DNA from: Flavobacterium commune
Lineage (GTDB): Bacteria; Bacteroidota; Bacteroidia; Flavobacteriales; Flavobacteriaceae
Direction: 5' to 3'
Assembly (NCBI RefSeq): GCF_001857965.1
Contig: NZ_CP017774.1
Coordinates: forward strand, 682,001-746,000
DNA length: 64,000 bases
A program made the position numbers and the translations under genes. Shown here piece after piece: positions 1 to 8,111 of this stretch. The notes beneath the pieces are model-generated. The model was not told the origin of the DNA. It worked only from the letters and a program-made list of their open reading frames with translations, and did no database searches. Positions within the stretch are counted from its first letter, which is position 1; each line of letters opens with the position of its first letter.

Positions 1-449
1 ATTGGTATTCTTATGAAATTAAAAACGAAATTGATTCTTTGACACCAAAAAAAGGCGACGTTGCTTTTTTTAACTATGAATTAAAAGACCTAAATGGAGC
101 AGTTATCTATTCGGAAGTGGAGCTTAGACCTCAGGTATATCGAGTGGACAAACAGGACATCATGATGGGATTGAGGGACGGAATTAAATTGATGCGTAAA
201 AACGAAAAAATAAATTTTTATTTTCCTTCTCATATTGCTTATGGTTATCACGGAGACAATAAAAAAATTGGTGTAAACCAACCTTTAATTTGTACTGTAA
301 CCTTAAACGATTTCAAATCGGAGGCGGTTTACAAAAAAGAATTAGAACAAAACATCACCAATAATTTGGCTAAAACCGATAGTATAAAAAAGGCTAAAAA
401 AGTAGTTTTAAAAACAAAACCAATAAGCAAAGACACCTTGGAAGAATAA
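1..449 (+). CDS. gldI: Gliding motility lipoprotein GldI, FKBP-type isomerase (5' partial)
   Basis: The reading frame is open from base 3, so the gene begins before the window; a TTG at base 39 is an internal Leu, not a start. The visible part is an FKBP-type peptidyl-prolyl isomerase domain with the motifs GDVAFFNYELKDLNG, SEVELRPQVY, GLRDGIKLMRKNEK and FPSHIAYGYHGDN, followed by a Lys-rich tail. This matches GldI, a lipoprotein needed for gliding in Flavobacterium, where it probably helps fold envelope or T9SS components in the periplasm. The lipoprotein signal is outside the window. It is followed after 39 bp by two more peptidyl-prolyl isomerase genes on the same strand, a likely operon. 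Family identity is confident; the folding clients are inferred. Confidence 0.9.
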   Translation, partial: WYSYEIKNEIDSLTPKKGDVAFFNYELKDLNGAVIYSEVELRPQVYRVDKQDIMMGLRDGIKLMRKNEKINFYFPSHIAYGYHGDNKKIGVNQPLICTVTLNDFKSEAVYKKELEQNITNNLAKTDSIKKAKKVVLKTKPISKDTLEE

Positions 450-488
450 TTCTAAGATCCGTAAACTGCAAAAACAATAAATAAAATC

Positions 489-1607
489 ATGAAAAAAAGC
501 ATTCTATTTGTGCTACTTCTTATCAGTTGTTTTTATTCTTGTAAAAATGAAAGCGATTATTTCGCAGATGGTTTGTATGCTAAAATTGAAACCAATAAAG
601 GCATCATTTATTTAGAACTGGATTATAAAAAAGCTCCTATTACAGTAGCCAATTTTGTTACGCTGGCTGAGGGAAAAAATAATTTTGTAACTGTAGATTA
701 CGCTAAAGGACGTCCTTTTTATGATGGCATGAAGTTTTACCGTGTCATCAAAGGATTTGTAATTCAAACCGGAGATCCCGAAGGAACAGGAACAGGTAAT
801 TCCGGCTATAAATTTAAAGACGAATTTAACGATTATTTTTTTGACAAAGAAGGTATTTTGGCTATGGCCAATAACGGCCCTAACACAAACAGCAGCCAAT
901 TTTTTATCACTCGTAACCCTACTCCCTGGCTCAACGGGAAGCACACTATTTTTGGTCATGTGATGGGCAATGGTATGGAGGTGGTCAATGATATTAATCA
1001 GGACGATGTTGTTAAATCAATCATTATTATTAGAAAAGGAGAAGCTGCTAAAAAATTCAATGCGGTAAAAATATTTGATGATTATTTTGTTATTGAATCT
1101 AAAAACCAAAAAGTACAAAAGGATATTGAAACCCAAAACGAGAAAAAGTATTACGAAAAATACGGGGAAATAATTACAGCTAAAACCAACTATTTTGAAG
1201 CTTTAAAAGAAAAAGCGACCAAAACCGTTTCGGGACTAAAATACATCATTACTCAAAAAGGAAGTGATACAAAACCGGTAAAAGGAACTACTGTTAACGT
1301 AAATTATGCTGTGTTTTCAGAATATGGAGAGCTTTTTGATACCACAATCGAAAGTGTAGCAAAAGATTTTGGAAAATTGAATTCGCAACGTGCTGCTCAA
1401 AACGCTTACCAGCCAATTCTTTTTCAGGCAGGAAAAAGAGATGGTATCATTCCCGGATTTACTGAAGGCATCGATAAAATGTCTTATGGAGACAAAGCCG
1501 TTTTATTTATTCCCTCGCATTTAGCCTATGGTGCCGGTGGTGCAGGTAGTGCAATTCCGCCGCACACCAATCTTATTTTTGAAATTGAATTAATTAAACC
1601 TCAATAA
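489..1607 (+). CDS. Two-domain peptidyl-prolyl isomerase (cyclophilin + FKBP), lipoprotein
   Basis: The 372-residue protein starts with a signal sequence rich in Leu/Ile and two candidate lipidation Cys (LLISC at 14 and FYSC at 18), so it is probably a lipoprotein. Residues about 30-185 form a cyclophilin domain with the active-site motifs FYRVIKGFVIQTGDPEGTG, SQFFIT and WLNGKHTIFGHV. Residues about 245-372 form an FKBP domain with GTTVNVNYAVFSEYGELFD and IIPGFTEGIDKMSYGDK. Both domains catalyse cis-trans isomerisation of Xaa-Pro bonds in exported proteins. It lies between gldI and a paralogue with the same architecture, in the same direction. Having two independent isomerase folds in one chain is uncommon outside this phylum. 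Confidence 0.9.
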   Translation: MKKSILFVLLLISCFYSCKNESDYFADGLYAKIETNKGIIYLELDYKKAPITVANFVTLAEGKNNFVTVDYAKGRPFYDGMKFYRVIKGFVIQTGDPEGTGTGNSGYKFKDEFNDYFFDKEGILAMANNGPNTNSSQFFITRNPTPWLNGKHTIFGHVMGNGMEVVNDINQDDVVKSIIIIRKGEAAKKFNAVKIFDDYFVIESKNQKVQKDIETQNEKKYYEKYGEIITAKTNYFEALKEKATKTVSGLKYIITQKGSDTKPVKGTTVNVNYAVFSEYGELFDTTIESVAKDFGKLNSQRAAQNAYQPILFQAGKRDGIIPGFTEGIDKMSYGDKAVLFIPSHLAYGAGGAGSAIPPHTNLIFEIELIKPQ

Positions 1608-1641
1608 TTTTTAAATACAACTATTAGAAAAACACAACCCC

Positions 1642-2796
1642 ATGAAATTTAGAATATTATTTTTAGCATTCTTTGCTTTACTTACAGTTCAGGCACAGGA
1701 AACTTCTAAAAAAGCAGTTAAAAAAACAGCTGCTGTAAAAGAAGAAGGTATTTTTGCAACCATTAATACTACTAAAGGAGCCATTGTTTTACAATTAGAA
1801 TTCGAAAAAACACCCGTTACCGTTGCCAATTTCATTAGCCTTGCACAAGGTAAAAACGAATTTGTAACCGACAGTAAACTGAAAGGCAAACCTTTTTTTG
1901 ATGGTTTGAAATTTCACAGAGTAATTAGTGATTTCATGATTCAGGGGGGGGATCCACAAGGAACCGGTGCCGGAGGAACAGGTTATTCTTTTAAAGACGA
2001 ATTTATCCCTGAGTTAAAATTTGACAAAGGAGGAATTCTAGCTATGGCCAATTCAGGTCCAAAAACCAATGGAAGTCAATTTTTTATCACTCACAAAGAC
2101 ACACCCTGGTTAAACGGGAAACACACTATTTTTGGACACGTTGTAGAAGGAATGGACGTGGTTAATAAAATTGCTCAGGACGATATAATCAAAAACATTA
2201 TTATTATCCAAAAAGGAGCTTTGGCAAAAAAATTCAAAGCCGAAAAAGTATTTGCTAATTATTACAACAACAAAGCTGAAGAAGAAAGAAAAGAGGCAGA
2301 AGCCAAAGCAGCTGCCGAGAAAATTCAAAAAGAAAAAATAGCGGCTTTGATTACTGAAAAAGTAAACAACTTCAACAGTCAAAAAGCAACTGCAACAACT
2401 ACTCCATCAGGATTAATGTATAAAATAACGCAAAAAGGATCAGGTGCAAAACCGGCTGCGGGAACCACTGTCTATTTTCATTACTCAGGATTTTTTGAAG
2501 ACGGAAACTTATTTGACAGCAGCATAACAGAAGTAGCTAAAATCTACGACAAATACAACGAAATGCGATTCATGCAAGGAGGCTACAATCCTTTTCCTTT
2601 TGAAATAGGTAAAAAAGACGGTATGATTCCAGGTTTTATCGAAGCCATCAACTTACTCTCTTTTGGAGATAAAATGACTGCTTTTATTCCGGCTAAATTA
2701 GCTTATGGTGAAAGCGGTGCGGGCGGAGTAATTCCTCCAAATGCAACTTTAATTTTCGAATTGGAAATTTTTGACAAACAAGTCGAAACAAAATAA
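1642..2796 (+). CDS. Two-domain peptidyl-prolyl isomerase (cyclophilin + FKBP), periplasmic
   Basis: A 384-residue paralogue of the preceding gene, 34 bp downstream and clearly a tandem duplicate. It has a standard signal peptide ending near TVQAQ and no lipidation Cys, so it is predicted to be soluble in the periplasm while its neighbour is lipid-anchored. The cyclophilin domain (about 38-195) keeps FHRVISDFMIQGGDPQGTG, SQFFIT and WLNGKHTIFGHV. A charged Glu/Lys/Ala linker (about 205-245) looks helical. The FKBP domain (about 255-384) has GTTVYFHYSGFFEDGNLFD, MIPGFIEAINLLSFGDK and AKLAYGESGAGGVIPP. A hairpin with a T run follows. Role: folding of exported proteins, possibly those used in gliding or T9SS. 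Confidence 0.9.
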   Translation: MKFRILFLAFFALLTVQAQETSKKAVKKTAAVKEEGIFATINTTKGAIVLQLEFEKTPVTVANFISLAQGKNEFVTDSKLKGKPFFDGLKFHRVISDFMIQGGDPQGTGAGGTGYSFKDEFIPELKFDKGGILAMANSGPKTNGSQFFITHKDTPWLNGKHTIFGHVVEGMDVVNKIAQDDIIKNIIIIQKGALAKKFKAEKVFANYYNNKAEEERKEAEAKAAAEKIQKEKIAALITEKVNNFNSQKATATTTPSGLMYKITQKGSGAKPAAGTTVYFHYSGFFEDGNLFDSSITEVAKIYDKYNEMRFMQGGYNPFPFEIGKKDGMIPGFIEAINLLSFGDKMTAFIPAKLAYGESGAGGVIPPNATLIFELEIFDKQVETK

Positions 2797-2809
2797 AAAC
2801 AACAATTAG

Positions 2810-2845
2810 AAATCCGATTACAATTAAAGTAGTCGGATTTTTTTT
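2810..2845 (+). terminator. Rho-independent terminator after the gldI-PPIase cluster
   Basis: A stem of AAATCCGA against TCGGATTT, with a short AT-rich loop and a run of eight T, lies 13 bp past the stop codon of the second isomerase gene. Confidence 0.75.
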
Positions 2846-2900
2846 AATCACCTTTGCAAATAAAAACACAATTTTTCTTACCTAAATAAAGTTATTTTCA

Positions 2901-2908
2901 TATATTTG
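2901..2908 (+). promoter_or_regulatory. Candidate Bacteroidota -7 box (TATATTTG)
   Basis: TATATTTG fits the TAnnTTTG -7 consensus of Flavobacterium sigma factor promoters. It lies about 90 bp upstream of the small gene at 3000. No clear -33 TTG is present, so support is moderate. Confidence 0.45.
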
Positions 2909-2999
2909 AAAAAATATTCTGAGTTTTTCAAAAAACCGCTATTAACCCTTGTTTTGGAACAATCTTGAAGAACTGCTGAAATAATAATTTTATAAGCTT

Positions 3000-3398
3000 A
3001 TGTTTTATCAAGTAAATGAAATAATAGACATTAACCTGCAATTGCTATTTTCATCAAAAAACCAATCTTTGAAATTTTCAGAGTTCAAAGACAATAATGG
3101 AAAAAAATTAGGAAAAATAATGGAACTTTTCCATCTCATGGAAAAAGAAAACCTAATCACCATAGAAAACAATAAATGTTACATAACCGAATTTGGAAAA
3201 AATATTATTGAAAACGGTGGTTGGTTTGAACATTTGAAAAAAAAGGAAGAAACCGAAAAAAAGAGAACGGAAGAACTAAAAAAAAATCAGCATCTGCATA
3301 AAAAGACCAAAAAGAAAAAATCAGTTTTAATTGGCAAAAGCTCTTTCTTTTTCATTACTAATCATTTTAAAAATATTCTTAAAAAAAGAAAAACATGA
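3000..3398 (+). CDS. Hypothetical protein with a winged-helix-like N-terminal region
   Basis: A 132-residue basic protein that I do not recognise. Residues 1-75 alternate helical stretches with the sequence LMEKENLITIENNKCYITE, which looks like the recognition helix and wing of a winged-helix fold such as a MarR or DprA-tail domain. Residues 78-132 are strongly Lys/Glu rich (KKKEETEKKRTEELKK) and end in a basic tail. There is no signal peptide. Its stop codon overlaps the ATG of the next gene (ATGA), so the two are probably translationally coupled. A nucleic-acid binding role would suit the charge but is only a guess. Confidence 0.6.
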   Translation: MFYQVNEIIDINLQLLFSSKNQSLKFSEFKDNNGKKLGKIMELFHLMEKENLITIENNKCYITEFGKNIIENGGWFEHLKKKEETEKKRTEELKKNQHLHKKTKKKKSVLIGKSSFFFITNHFKNILKKRKT

Positions 3399-3700
3399 GT
3401 ATTCAAGATTTTTTTTCTCAAGAATGCGAGAAGCTATTCTTAATTCATAAAAAAAGTTTGATTGAAAAAACCTCATTTAATGAGAAGAAAAACAACTTAA
3501 ATCCCGAAGATTATCCAAAATTTGATCGGGAGTTCAAACGCTTTCAAAGACAGCTAAGTTTGAATTTAACAAAACTGACAAAGAAAAATAAAAATACTAA
3601 CGTAGAAGAAATTTTAGAGCCCATAGCTAATAAATATGCCAAATCTTTTTTAAACCTAGTCGATTTATCCAAAATTGAACTGGAAAAAAATCAGCATTAA
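3395..3700 (+). CDS. Hypothetical small helical protein
   Basis: A 101-residue protein with no family I can name. It appears all-helical and is rich in Lys, Glu, Leu and Phe, with no signal peptide or membrane segment. The ATG overlaps the stop of the preceding gene by four bases (ATGA), and a strong terminator follows 33 bp after the stop, so the two genes form a two-gene unit. The coupling suggests that the two small proteins act together, but nothing in either sequence shows how. Confidence 0.6.
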   Translation: MSIQDFFSQECEKLFLIHKKSLIEKTSFNEKKNNLNPEDYPKFDREFKRFQRQLSLNLTKLTKKNKNTNVEEILEPIANKYAKSFLNLVDLSKIELEKNQH

Positions 3701-3732
3701 AATTAGCAAAAAAAGCTATTTTCAACATACAA

Positions 3733-3772
3733 AAAACCCTTTCAATCCCAGAGGATGAAAGGGTTTTATTTT
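3733..3772 (+). terminator. Rho-independent terminator after the small gene pair
   Basis: A 12-bp perfect stem (AAAACCCTTTCA against TGAAAGGGTTTT), extended by an inner ATCC/GGAT pairing, is followed by TATTTTATAT. Confidence 0.8.
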
Positions 3773-3816
3773 ATATAATTATCTGTTTCTTATACCAATC
3801 ACTAGGCAAACGAACG

Positions 3817-3913
3817 AGTTTTATTTTTGCCACGAATTACACAAATTGGTACAAATATTACTGATTTTTAAAATAAATTACACCAATTTGTGTTATTTCG
3901 TGGAATTCGTGGC
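3817..3913. repeat. Dispersed inverted repeat (GCCACGAATTACAC family)
   Basis: The left arm GCCACGAATTACACAAATTG (3829) pairs with the right arm ACCAATTTGTGTTATTTCGT plus GGAATTCGTGGC (to 3913), giving a long imperfect hairpin. The 26 bases at 3817-3842 recur exactly, inverted, at 48249-48274. This is a noncoding repeat in the gap between convergent genes. Confidence 0.7.
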
Positions 3914-3929
3914 TGTTTTTTTTTATTTA

Positions 3930-3944
3930 GTCCGCTTAGCGGAC
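3930..3944. repeat. 15-bp palindrome GTCCGCTTAGCGGAC
   Basis: A perfect palindrome around a central T. A one-mismatch copy in inverted orientation lies at 46470-46484, again in an intergenic gap next to other repeats, so it belongs to a dispersed family. Confidence 0.65.
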
Positions 3945-3970
3945 AGTTAAATTATTTTATATACTAAAAA

Positions 3971-4414
3971 TTATTTCTTCCCAAACTTCCAGTCAAATTC
4001 ATCTTTACTGTTGATAATGGCTCCTACCTCAACTTTTACCACTTCTTCAAACTCAGTTTGCAGTAACAACCAGTTTTCTTCATTAAAATAATTCTCAAAA
4101 GTATCAAATTCTTCCTGAGTGAATTTGGTAATGCTTTTTTGAGCTAAATCTTTCTTTACGTCTTTGACATTTCTACCAATTAATTTATTGCCAAATAATT
4201 CCAAATCGGCACTGGAAGCAACTACGTAACCAAACTTAAAATCTTCATCTTTATAAAAAGTCAAACGCATTTTGAATTTATTATACACAAAAATAACGTT
4301 ATCATCTTCGTCTTTGTAATTTCTGTCCGGAGTTCCATAAACGGCAGTTACATCTTTTTGTTTCATACCGAAAATGAGTTTATCAATCCCGTTTTTAAGG
4401 TTTATTTTCATCAT
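3971..4414 (-). CDS. Hypothetical cytoplasmic protein
   Basis: A 147-residue acidic protein with no signal peptide or membrane segment. The N-terminus has LIFGMKQKDVTAVYGTPDRN, a pattern (FGM, then a helix, then YG.P) like the short BamE/SmpA-type repeat, and LIGRNVKDVKKDLAQ at about 80-95 may be a second, weaker copy. The rest is rich in Glu, Phe and Asp. It is monocistronic, with dispersed repeats downstream and no clear promoter box upstream. Function unknown. Confidence 0.6.
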   Translation of the reverse strand: MMKINLKNGIDKLIFGMKQKDVTAVYGTPDRNYKDEDDNVIFVYNKFKMRLTFYKDEDFKFGYVVASSADLELFGNKLIGRNVKDVKKDLAQKSITKFTQEEFDTFENYFNEENWLLLQTEFEEVVKVEVGAIINSKDEFDWKFGKK

Positions 4415-4627
4415 CTATAATTTTAGCGCAAAGTTCGCAAACTTTTTCACATCTCAGGCATTTTATCGGTTATAATCTTAAGGTTTTACTAAAAGCAAAC
4501 AGCATAAGATAAATTTTCAGTAAATTTAATACATAGTGTTTTTTTTAATAAAAACAGTCTTTTAATTTTCAAAAAGCAAAAACAACCACCCAATCTAAAA
4601 AATTAGTTTTCGAAAAAAGTCATTCTC

Positions 4628-6523
4628 ATGAACCTACCTTTCAAAGATAAAAAGTTTGTTTTTCTACTGCTATCTGTTAGTATTGTCATTGTTTTGGAAA
4701 TATTATCGCTTTTAGGAATTCATTTACCTATGCCTTATGCGCCGTTTATTTTCTGTACTTTTATCATCGCCATTGGCTACAAAGTGATCCTCAACGGACT
4801 ACAATCTCTTATAAAACTCAACTTTAGCAGCATTAATTTATTAATGACCATTGCTGTTATTGCCGCCTTATATTTAGGCGAATATCCAGAAGCTGCCGTT
4901 GTAATTGTACTTTATGTTTTAGGCGAACGTCTGGAAGACATTGGGCTGGAAAATTCTAAATCAGCATTAGACGAATTAATAAAAAGTGTCCCAAAAACAG
5001 CTTTTGTAAAAAAAGCCAATAAAGAAATCCCTATTGAGCAAATTGAAATAGGAACTGTTATCCAAATCAAAGCAGGAACTATTATTCCACTGGATGGCAA
5101 AATCACTTTTGGCGAAAGCCTGATTGACGAATCGGCTATTACAGGAGAACCGATTGCTAAAGAAAAACAAGTGGGTGATACTGTTTTTGCAGGCACACTC
5201 AACACCAATGGTTTTATTGAAATAAAAACCTCAAAACTTTCGACAGATACAACTTTTGCAAAAATTATCCAACTTACTTTTGAAGCGGGAGCTGCTAAAA
5301 GTGAAACCCAAAAATTCATTCAACGCTTTTCAAAACTTTACACCCCTATCATTATTGGATTGGCTCTCTTGATTTTTGTTGTTCCTGTTTTTTTACTTCA
5401 TCAGGATTTCAACCATTGGTTAAAACAAGCCATTACTTTACTCGTAATTGCCTGTCCCTGTGCTTTAGTTATTTCGACTCCGGTTGCTATTTATGCCGCT
5501 ATAGGAAACGCTTCCGCAAAAGGTGCTCTGATAAAAGGAGGGAAATACATAGAGGCTCTGGCCGAAATCAAAGCGATTGCCGTAGATAAAACCCGAACCA
5601 TTACTTATGGAACTCCAGTAGTTTCGGATGTTTTTCCCCTAATAGGAACCAGCCGAAAAGAATTGCTCTCTTGTGTTTCGGGTGCTGAACTATTCTCAGA
5701 ACATCCACTGGCGCAAGCCATAATTACAGCAACCAGAGCAGAGGGCTTTGAACCACATACCGCCAAAGATTTCAAAAGTATTATTGGAAAAGGTGCAACG
5801 GCAAAATGCGAAGTTTGTCAAACTGATAGTGTACTGGTGGGCAAACTGGAATTTATTAGAGAATACCATGAAATATCTACCGAAGTGGAAGCAATCGAAG
5901 CACAATTAGCCACCGAAGGAAAAACGAGTGTGGTAATCAGTTTTGGGAAAGGTGTTGTGGGAATTATTGGTCTTACAGACAAAATTAAACCAGACAGTGC
6001 CGCAGCTATACAAGAATTACAGGAACAAAATATCGATGTAATTATGCTTACCGGCGACAGCGAAAAAGCAGCACATTTTGTTGCAAGACAAGTAGGCATT
6101 ACAAAAGTATTTGGCGATTTACTCCCTGAAGAAAAAGCCGAAGAAATAAAAGCATTATTACAACAATATGACAAAGTTGCCATGGTAGGTGACGGAATTA
6201 ACGACGCTCCTGCTCTGGCCATAAGCACTGTGGGAATTGCAATGGGAACAGCGGGAAGTGATACCGCCATAGAAACGGCAAATATTGCCTTGATGAACGA
6301 TCAACTTTCATTAATTCCTTTTTTGATTCGGTTGAGCAAAAAAACCATGAAACAAATCAAAATGAATACACTTGGAGCTATTATAACTAAGTTTATTTTT
6401 GTTCTACTGGCTGTCTTTGGACTCAGCAATCTGGCCTTAGCCATTGCTGCCGATGTAGGCGTGACATTAATTGTTATTTTATTTAGCCTGAATCTAATGC
6501 GTTTTGAAAAATCAAAAGTTTAA
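4628..6523 (+). CDS. P1B-type heavy-metal translocating ATPase with variant DKTRT motif
   Basis: A 631-residue integral membrane pump that exports divalent metal, probably Zn/Cd/Pb given its CPC motif (CPCALV, residues 276-278). The order is: N-terminal membrane segments from residue 8 with no HMA metal-binding domain, the actuator motif TGEP at 172-175, CPC, the phosphorylation site at Asp320, SEHPLAQAI as the HP motif of the nucleotide domain, MLTGDSEKA and GDGINDAPA at 521. The phosphorylation motif reads DKTRTIT where the P-type signature is DKTGT[LI]T; the change is Gly to Arg (CGA) and the catalytic Asp is kept. This may be a subclade feature. It is monocistronic, with no metalloregulator gene alongside. 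Confidence 0.88.
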   Translation: MNLPFKDKKFVFLLLSVSIVIVLEILSLLGIHLPMPYAPFIFCTFIIAIGYKVILNGLQSLIKLNFSSINLLMTIAVIAALYLGEYPEAAVVIVLYVLGERLEDIGLENSKSALDELIKSVPKTAFVKKANKEIPIEQIEIGTVIQIKAGTIIPLDGKITFGESLIDESAITGEPIAKEKQVGDTVFAGTLNTNGFIEIKTSKLSTDTTFAKIIQLTFEAGAAKSETQKFIQRFSKLYTPIIIGLALLIFVVPVFLLHQDFNHWLKQAITLLVIACPCALVISTPVAIYAAIGNASAKGALIKGGKYIEALAEIKAIAVDKTRTITYGTPVVSDVFPLIGTSRKELLSCVSGAELFSEHPLAQAIITATRAEGFEPHTAKDFKSIIGKGATAKCEVCQTDSVLVGKLEFIREYHEISTEVEAIEAQLATEGKTSVVISFGKGVVGIIGLTDKIKPDSAAAIQELQEQNIDVIMLTGDSEKAAHFVARQVGITKVFGDLLPEEKAEEIKALLQQYDKVAMVGDGINDAPALAISTVGIAMGTAGSDTAIETANIALMNDQLSLIPFLIRLSKKTMKQIKMNTLGAIITKFIFVLLAVFGLSNLALAIAADVGVTLIVILFSLNLMRFEKSKV

Positions 6524-6599
6524 AAGCACTTTTTATTGTTTATTTACTAACTTAACTGTTGCATAAACATTTTTGTCTCCAACCAAAAACCAGAAAACC

Positions 6600-8066
6600 A
6601 TGAATATCTCTTTCGAAAAAAAAATATTTATAGGATTTATAATCAATGTAATAGTGGTAATTGCAGCAGCATGGATTTTTTTAGCCCGAATCAATCCCGA
6701 ACGCAATGCAATGACTGACAGCACGCTGGACGCAATAGAAATTGCTTTATTTATACTTTCTGTTATTTTATTGATTGTAGTGTATTTTATTATTAGAAAT
6801 CAATTAAAAGCCAAAGAAGCAGCTCAAAAACTACTCGAAGAAAACAAACAATTGCTACAATCCATTATTGATAATACATCCAATCCTATTGCTATAAAAA
6901 AATTAAATGGAGAATATCTATTAGTAAATAAAAATTTTGGCGAATTATTTGGCATAGCCAACGATAAAATTATAGGCAAAACCGATCATGATTTTCTCCC
7001 AAAAGAAATCGCTGAAACCTATCGAAATTCGGATTTGGAAGTAGCTAAGAAATTAGTCGAACTAAAATCCGAAGAAACCATTGAGCAAAAAGACGGAGTG
7101 CATACTTATATTGCGGTTAAATTCCCTTTGTATGACGATACGGGAAGAATTTACGCCATCGGAGGCATTTCTACTGATATTACCGAAAGAAAAAAACTGG
7201 AGGATTCCCTAAAAGCCACCGATGCTTTCTTTAATATGTCTTTCGATATTTTTACGGTTGCCAGAAACGATCATTTTATCAAAATTAATACTGCCTTTAC
7301 CAATACTTTAGGCTACACACAAAAAGATATGGACGAAATAAAATTCATGGATCTTACCCATCCTGAAGATCGACCAACTTCAGATGAAGTATTAGCTCAA
7401 ATATTAAAAGGCAACACCGTTGTGAGTTTTAAAAACAGAGTACGCCATAAAGACGGCACGTACCGATGGCTGGACTGGAATAGCAGTATTGATTTAAAAG
7501 AAGGAATCATCTATTCAGCAGCCAGAGATATTACCGAAAAAATAACACTTGAATTTGAACAGCAAAAAGCTGTTGAAGAACTCTATGAAAACGAAGAAAA
7601 ATTACGCGTAATTGTAGAAAACATTGGTGAAGGTGTGATTGTGGCCAATGCCGATAAAAAAGTAGTACTGGCCAATTATATGGCCAACGATATTTTTGGA
7701 ATTGAAGAAGATGATAAAATTTCAACGGATTTAACAACCCATTTTGAACTCTATTTCCCTGATGAAAAAACCATATTTCCCGCTCAAAATTTACCTATGG
7801 AACGTGCTTTTAACGGAGAAATAACCGATGATGTGGATTTAGTACTTTGGAATCCTGTTGCGCGTGAAAAAAGAAGAGTTTTAATAAGCGGACGTCCTTT
7901 AGTGGATCAGGACAACAATATTGTTGCCGCCGTTATTACCATTAAAGACATTAGCCAATACAAAAAAATGGAAGAAGAACTCGAAGAAACCGAAACCAAA
8001 TACCGCAAACTTATTGGTTTCAAAAATGAAGCTAAAGATGACAAAGACAAAAATAAACCTTTATAA
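6600..8066 (+). CDS. Membrane-anchored PAS-domain protein without kinase output
   Basis: The ATG at 6600 gives 488 residues; a TTG nine codons earlier is open but less likely. Two hydrophobic segments (about 8-30 and 48-70) enclose a short periplasmic loop. A helical linker follows, then three PAS/PAC units: about 85-195 (SIIDNTSNPIAIKKLNGEYL, ISTDITERKK), 205-315 (HKDGTYRWLDWNSS, AARDITEK) and 335-460 (IVENIGEGVIVANADKK, ITIKDISQYKKMEEE). These look like the input half of a hybrid histidine kinase. The frame ends in a charged tail (DDKDKNKPL) with no HisKA, HATPase, GGDEF or other output, and a terminator follows at once. It is either an adaptor or a gene truncated long ago. Confidence 0.8.
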   Translation: MNISFEKKIFIGFIINVIVVIAAAWIFLARINPERNAMTDSTLDAIEIALFILSVILLIVVYFIIRNQLKAKEAAQKLLEENKQLLQSIIDNTSNPIAIKKLNGEYLLVNKNFGELFGIANDKIIGKTDHDFLPKEIAETYRNSDLEVAKKLVELKSEETIEQKDGVHTYIAVKFPLYDDTGRIYAIGGISTDITERKKLEDSLKATDAFFNMSFDIFTVARNDHFIKINTAFTNTLGYTQKDMDEIKFMDLTHPEDRPTSDEVLAQILKGNTVVSFKNRVRHKDGTYRWLDWNSSIDLKEGIIYSAARDITEKITLEFEQQKAVEELYENEEKLRVIVENIGEGVIVANADKKVVLANYMANDIFGIEEDDKISTDLTTHFELYFPDEKTIFPAQNLPMERAFNGEITDDVDLVLWNPVAREKRRVLISGRPLVDQDNNIVAAVITIKDISQYKKMEEELEETETKYRKLIGFKNEAKDDKDKNKPL

Positions 8067-8075
8067 CTGTATAAA

Positions 8076-8105
8076 AAAAGCGTTAAGTTTAAACCTTAAC
8101 GCTTT
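8076..8105. terminator. Bidirectional terminator between convergent genes
   Basis: A 12-bp perfect stem (AAAAGCGTTAAG against CTTAACGCTTTT) with A runs on the left and T runs on the right serves both the PAS gene and the convergent minus-strand gene. Confidence 0.8.
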
Positions 8106-8111
8106 TGTATT

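Noticed and set aside
612..959. Open frame opposite the first cyclophilin-FKBP gene
   Set aside because: It is entirely antisense to a well-supported gene and has no recognisable domain.
5818..6270. 150-residue frame opposite the P1B ATPase
   Set aside because: The Ser/Pro/Thr-rich sequence is typical of antisense shadows and shows no start signal.
6573..8066. PAS protein starting at the TTG at 6573
   Set aside because: An ATG nine codons later leads straight into the first membrane segment; no ribosome site favours the TTG.
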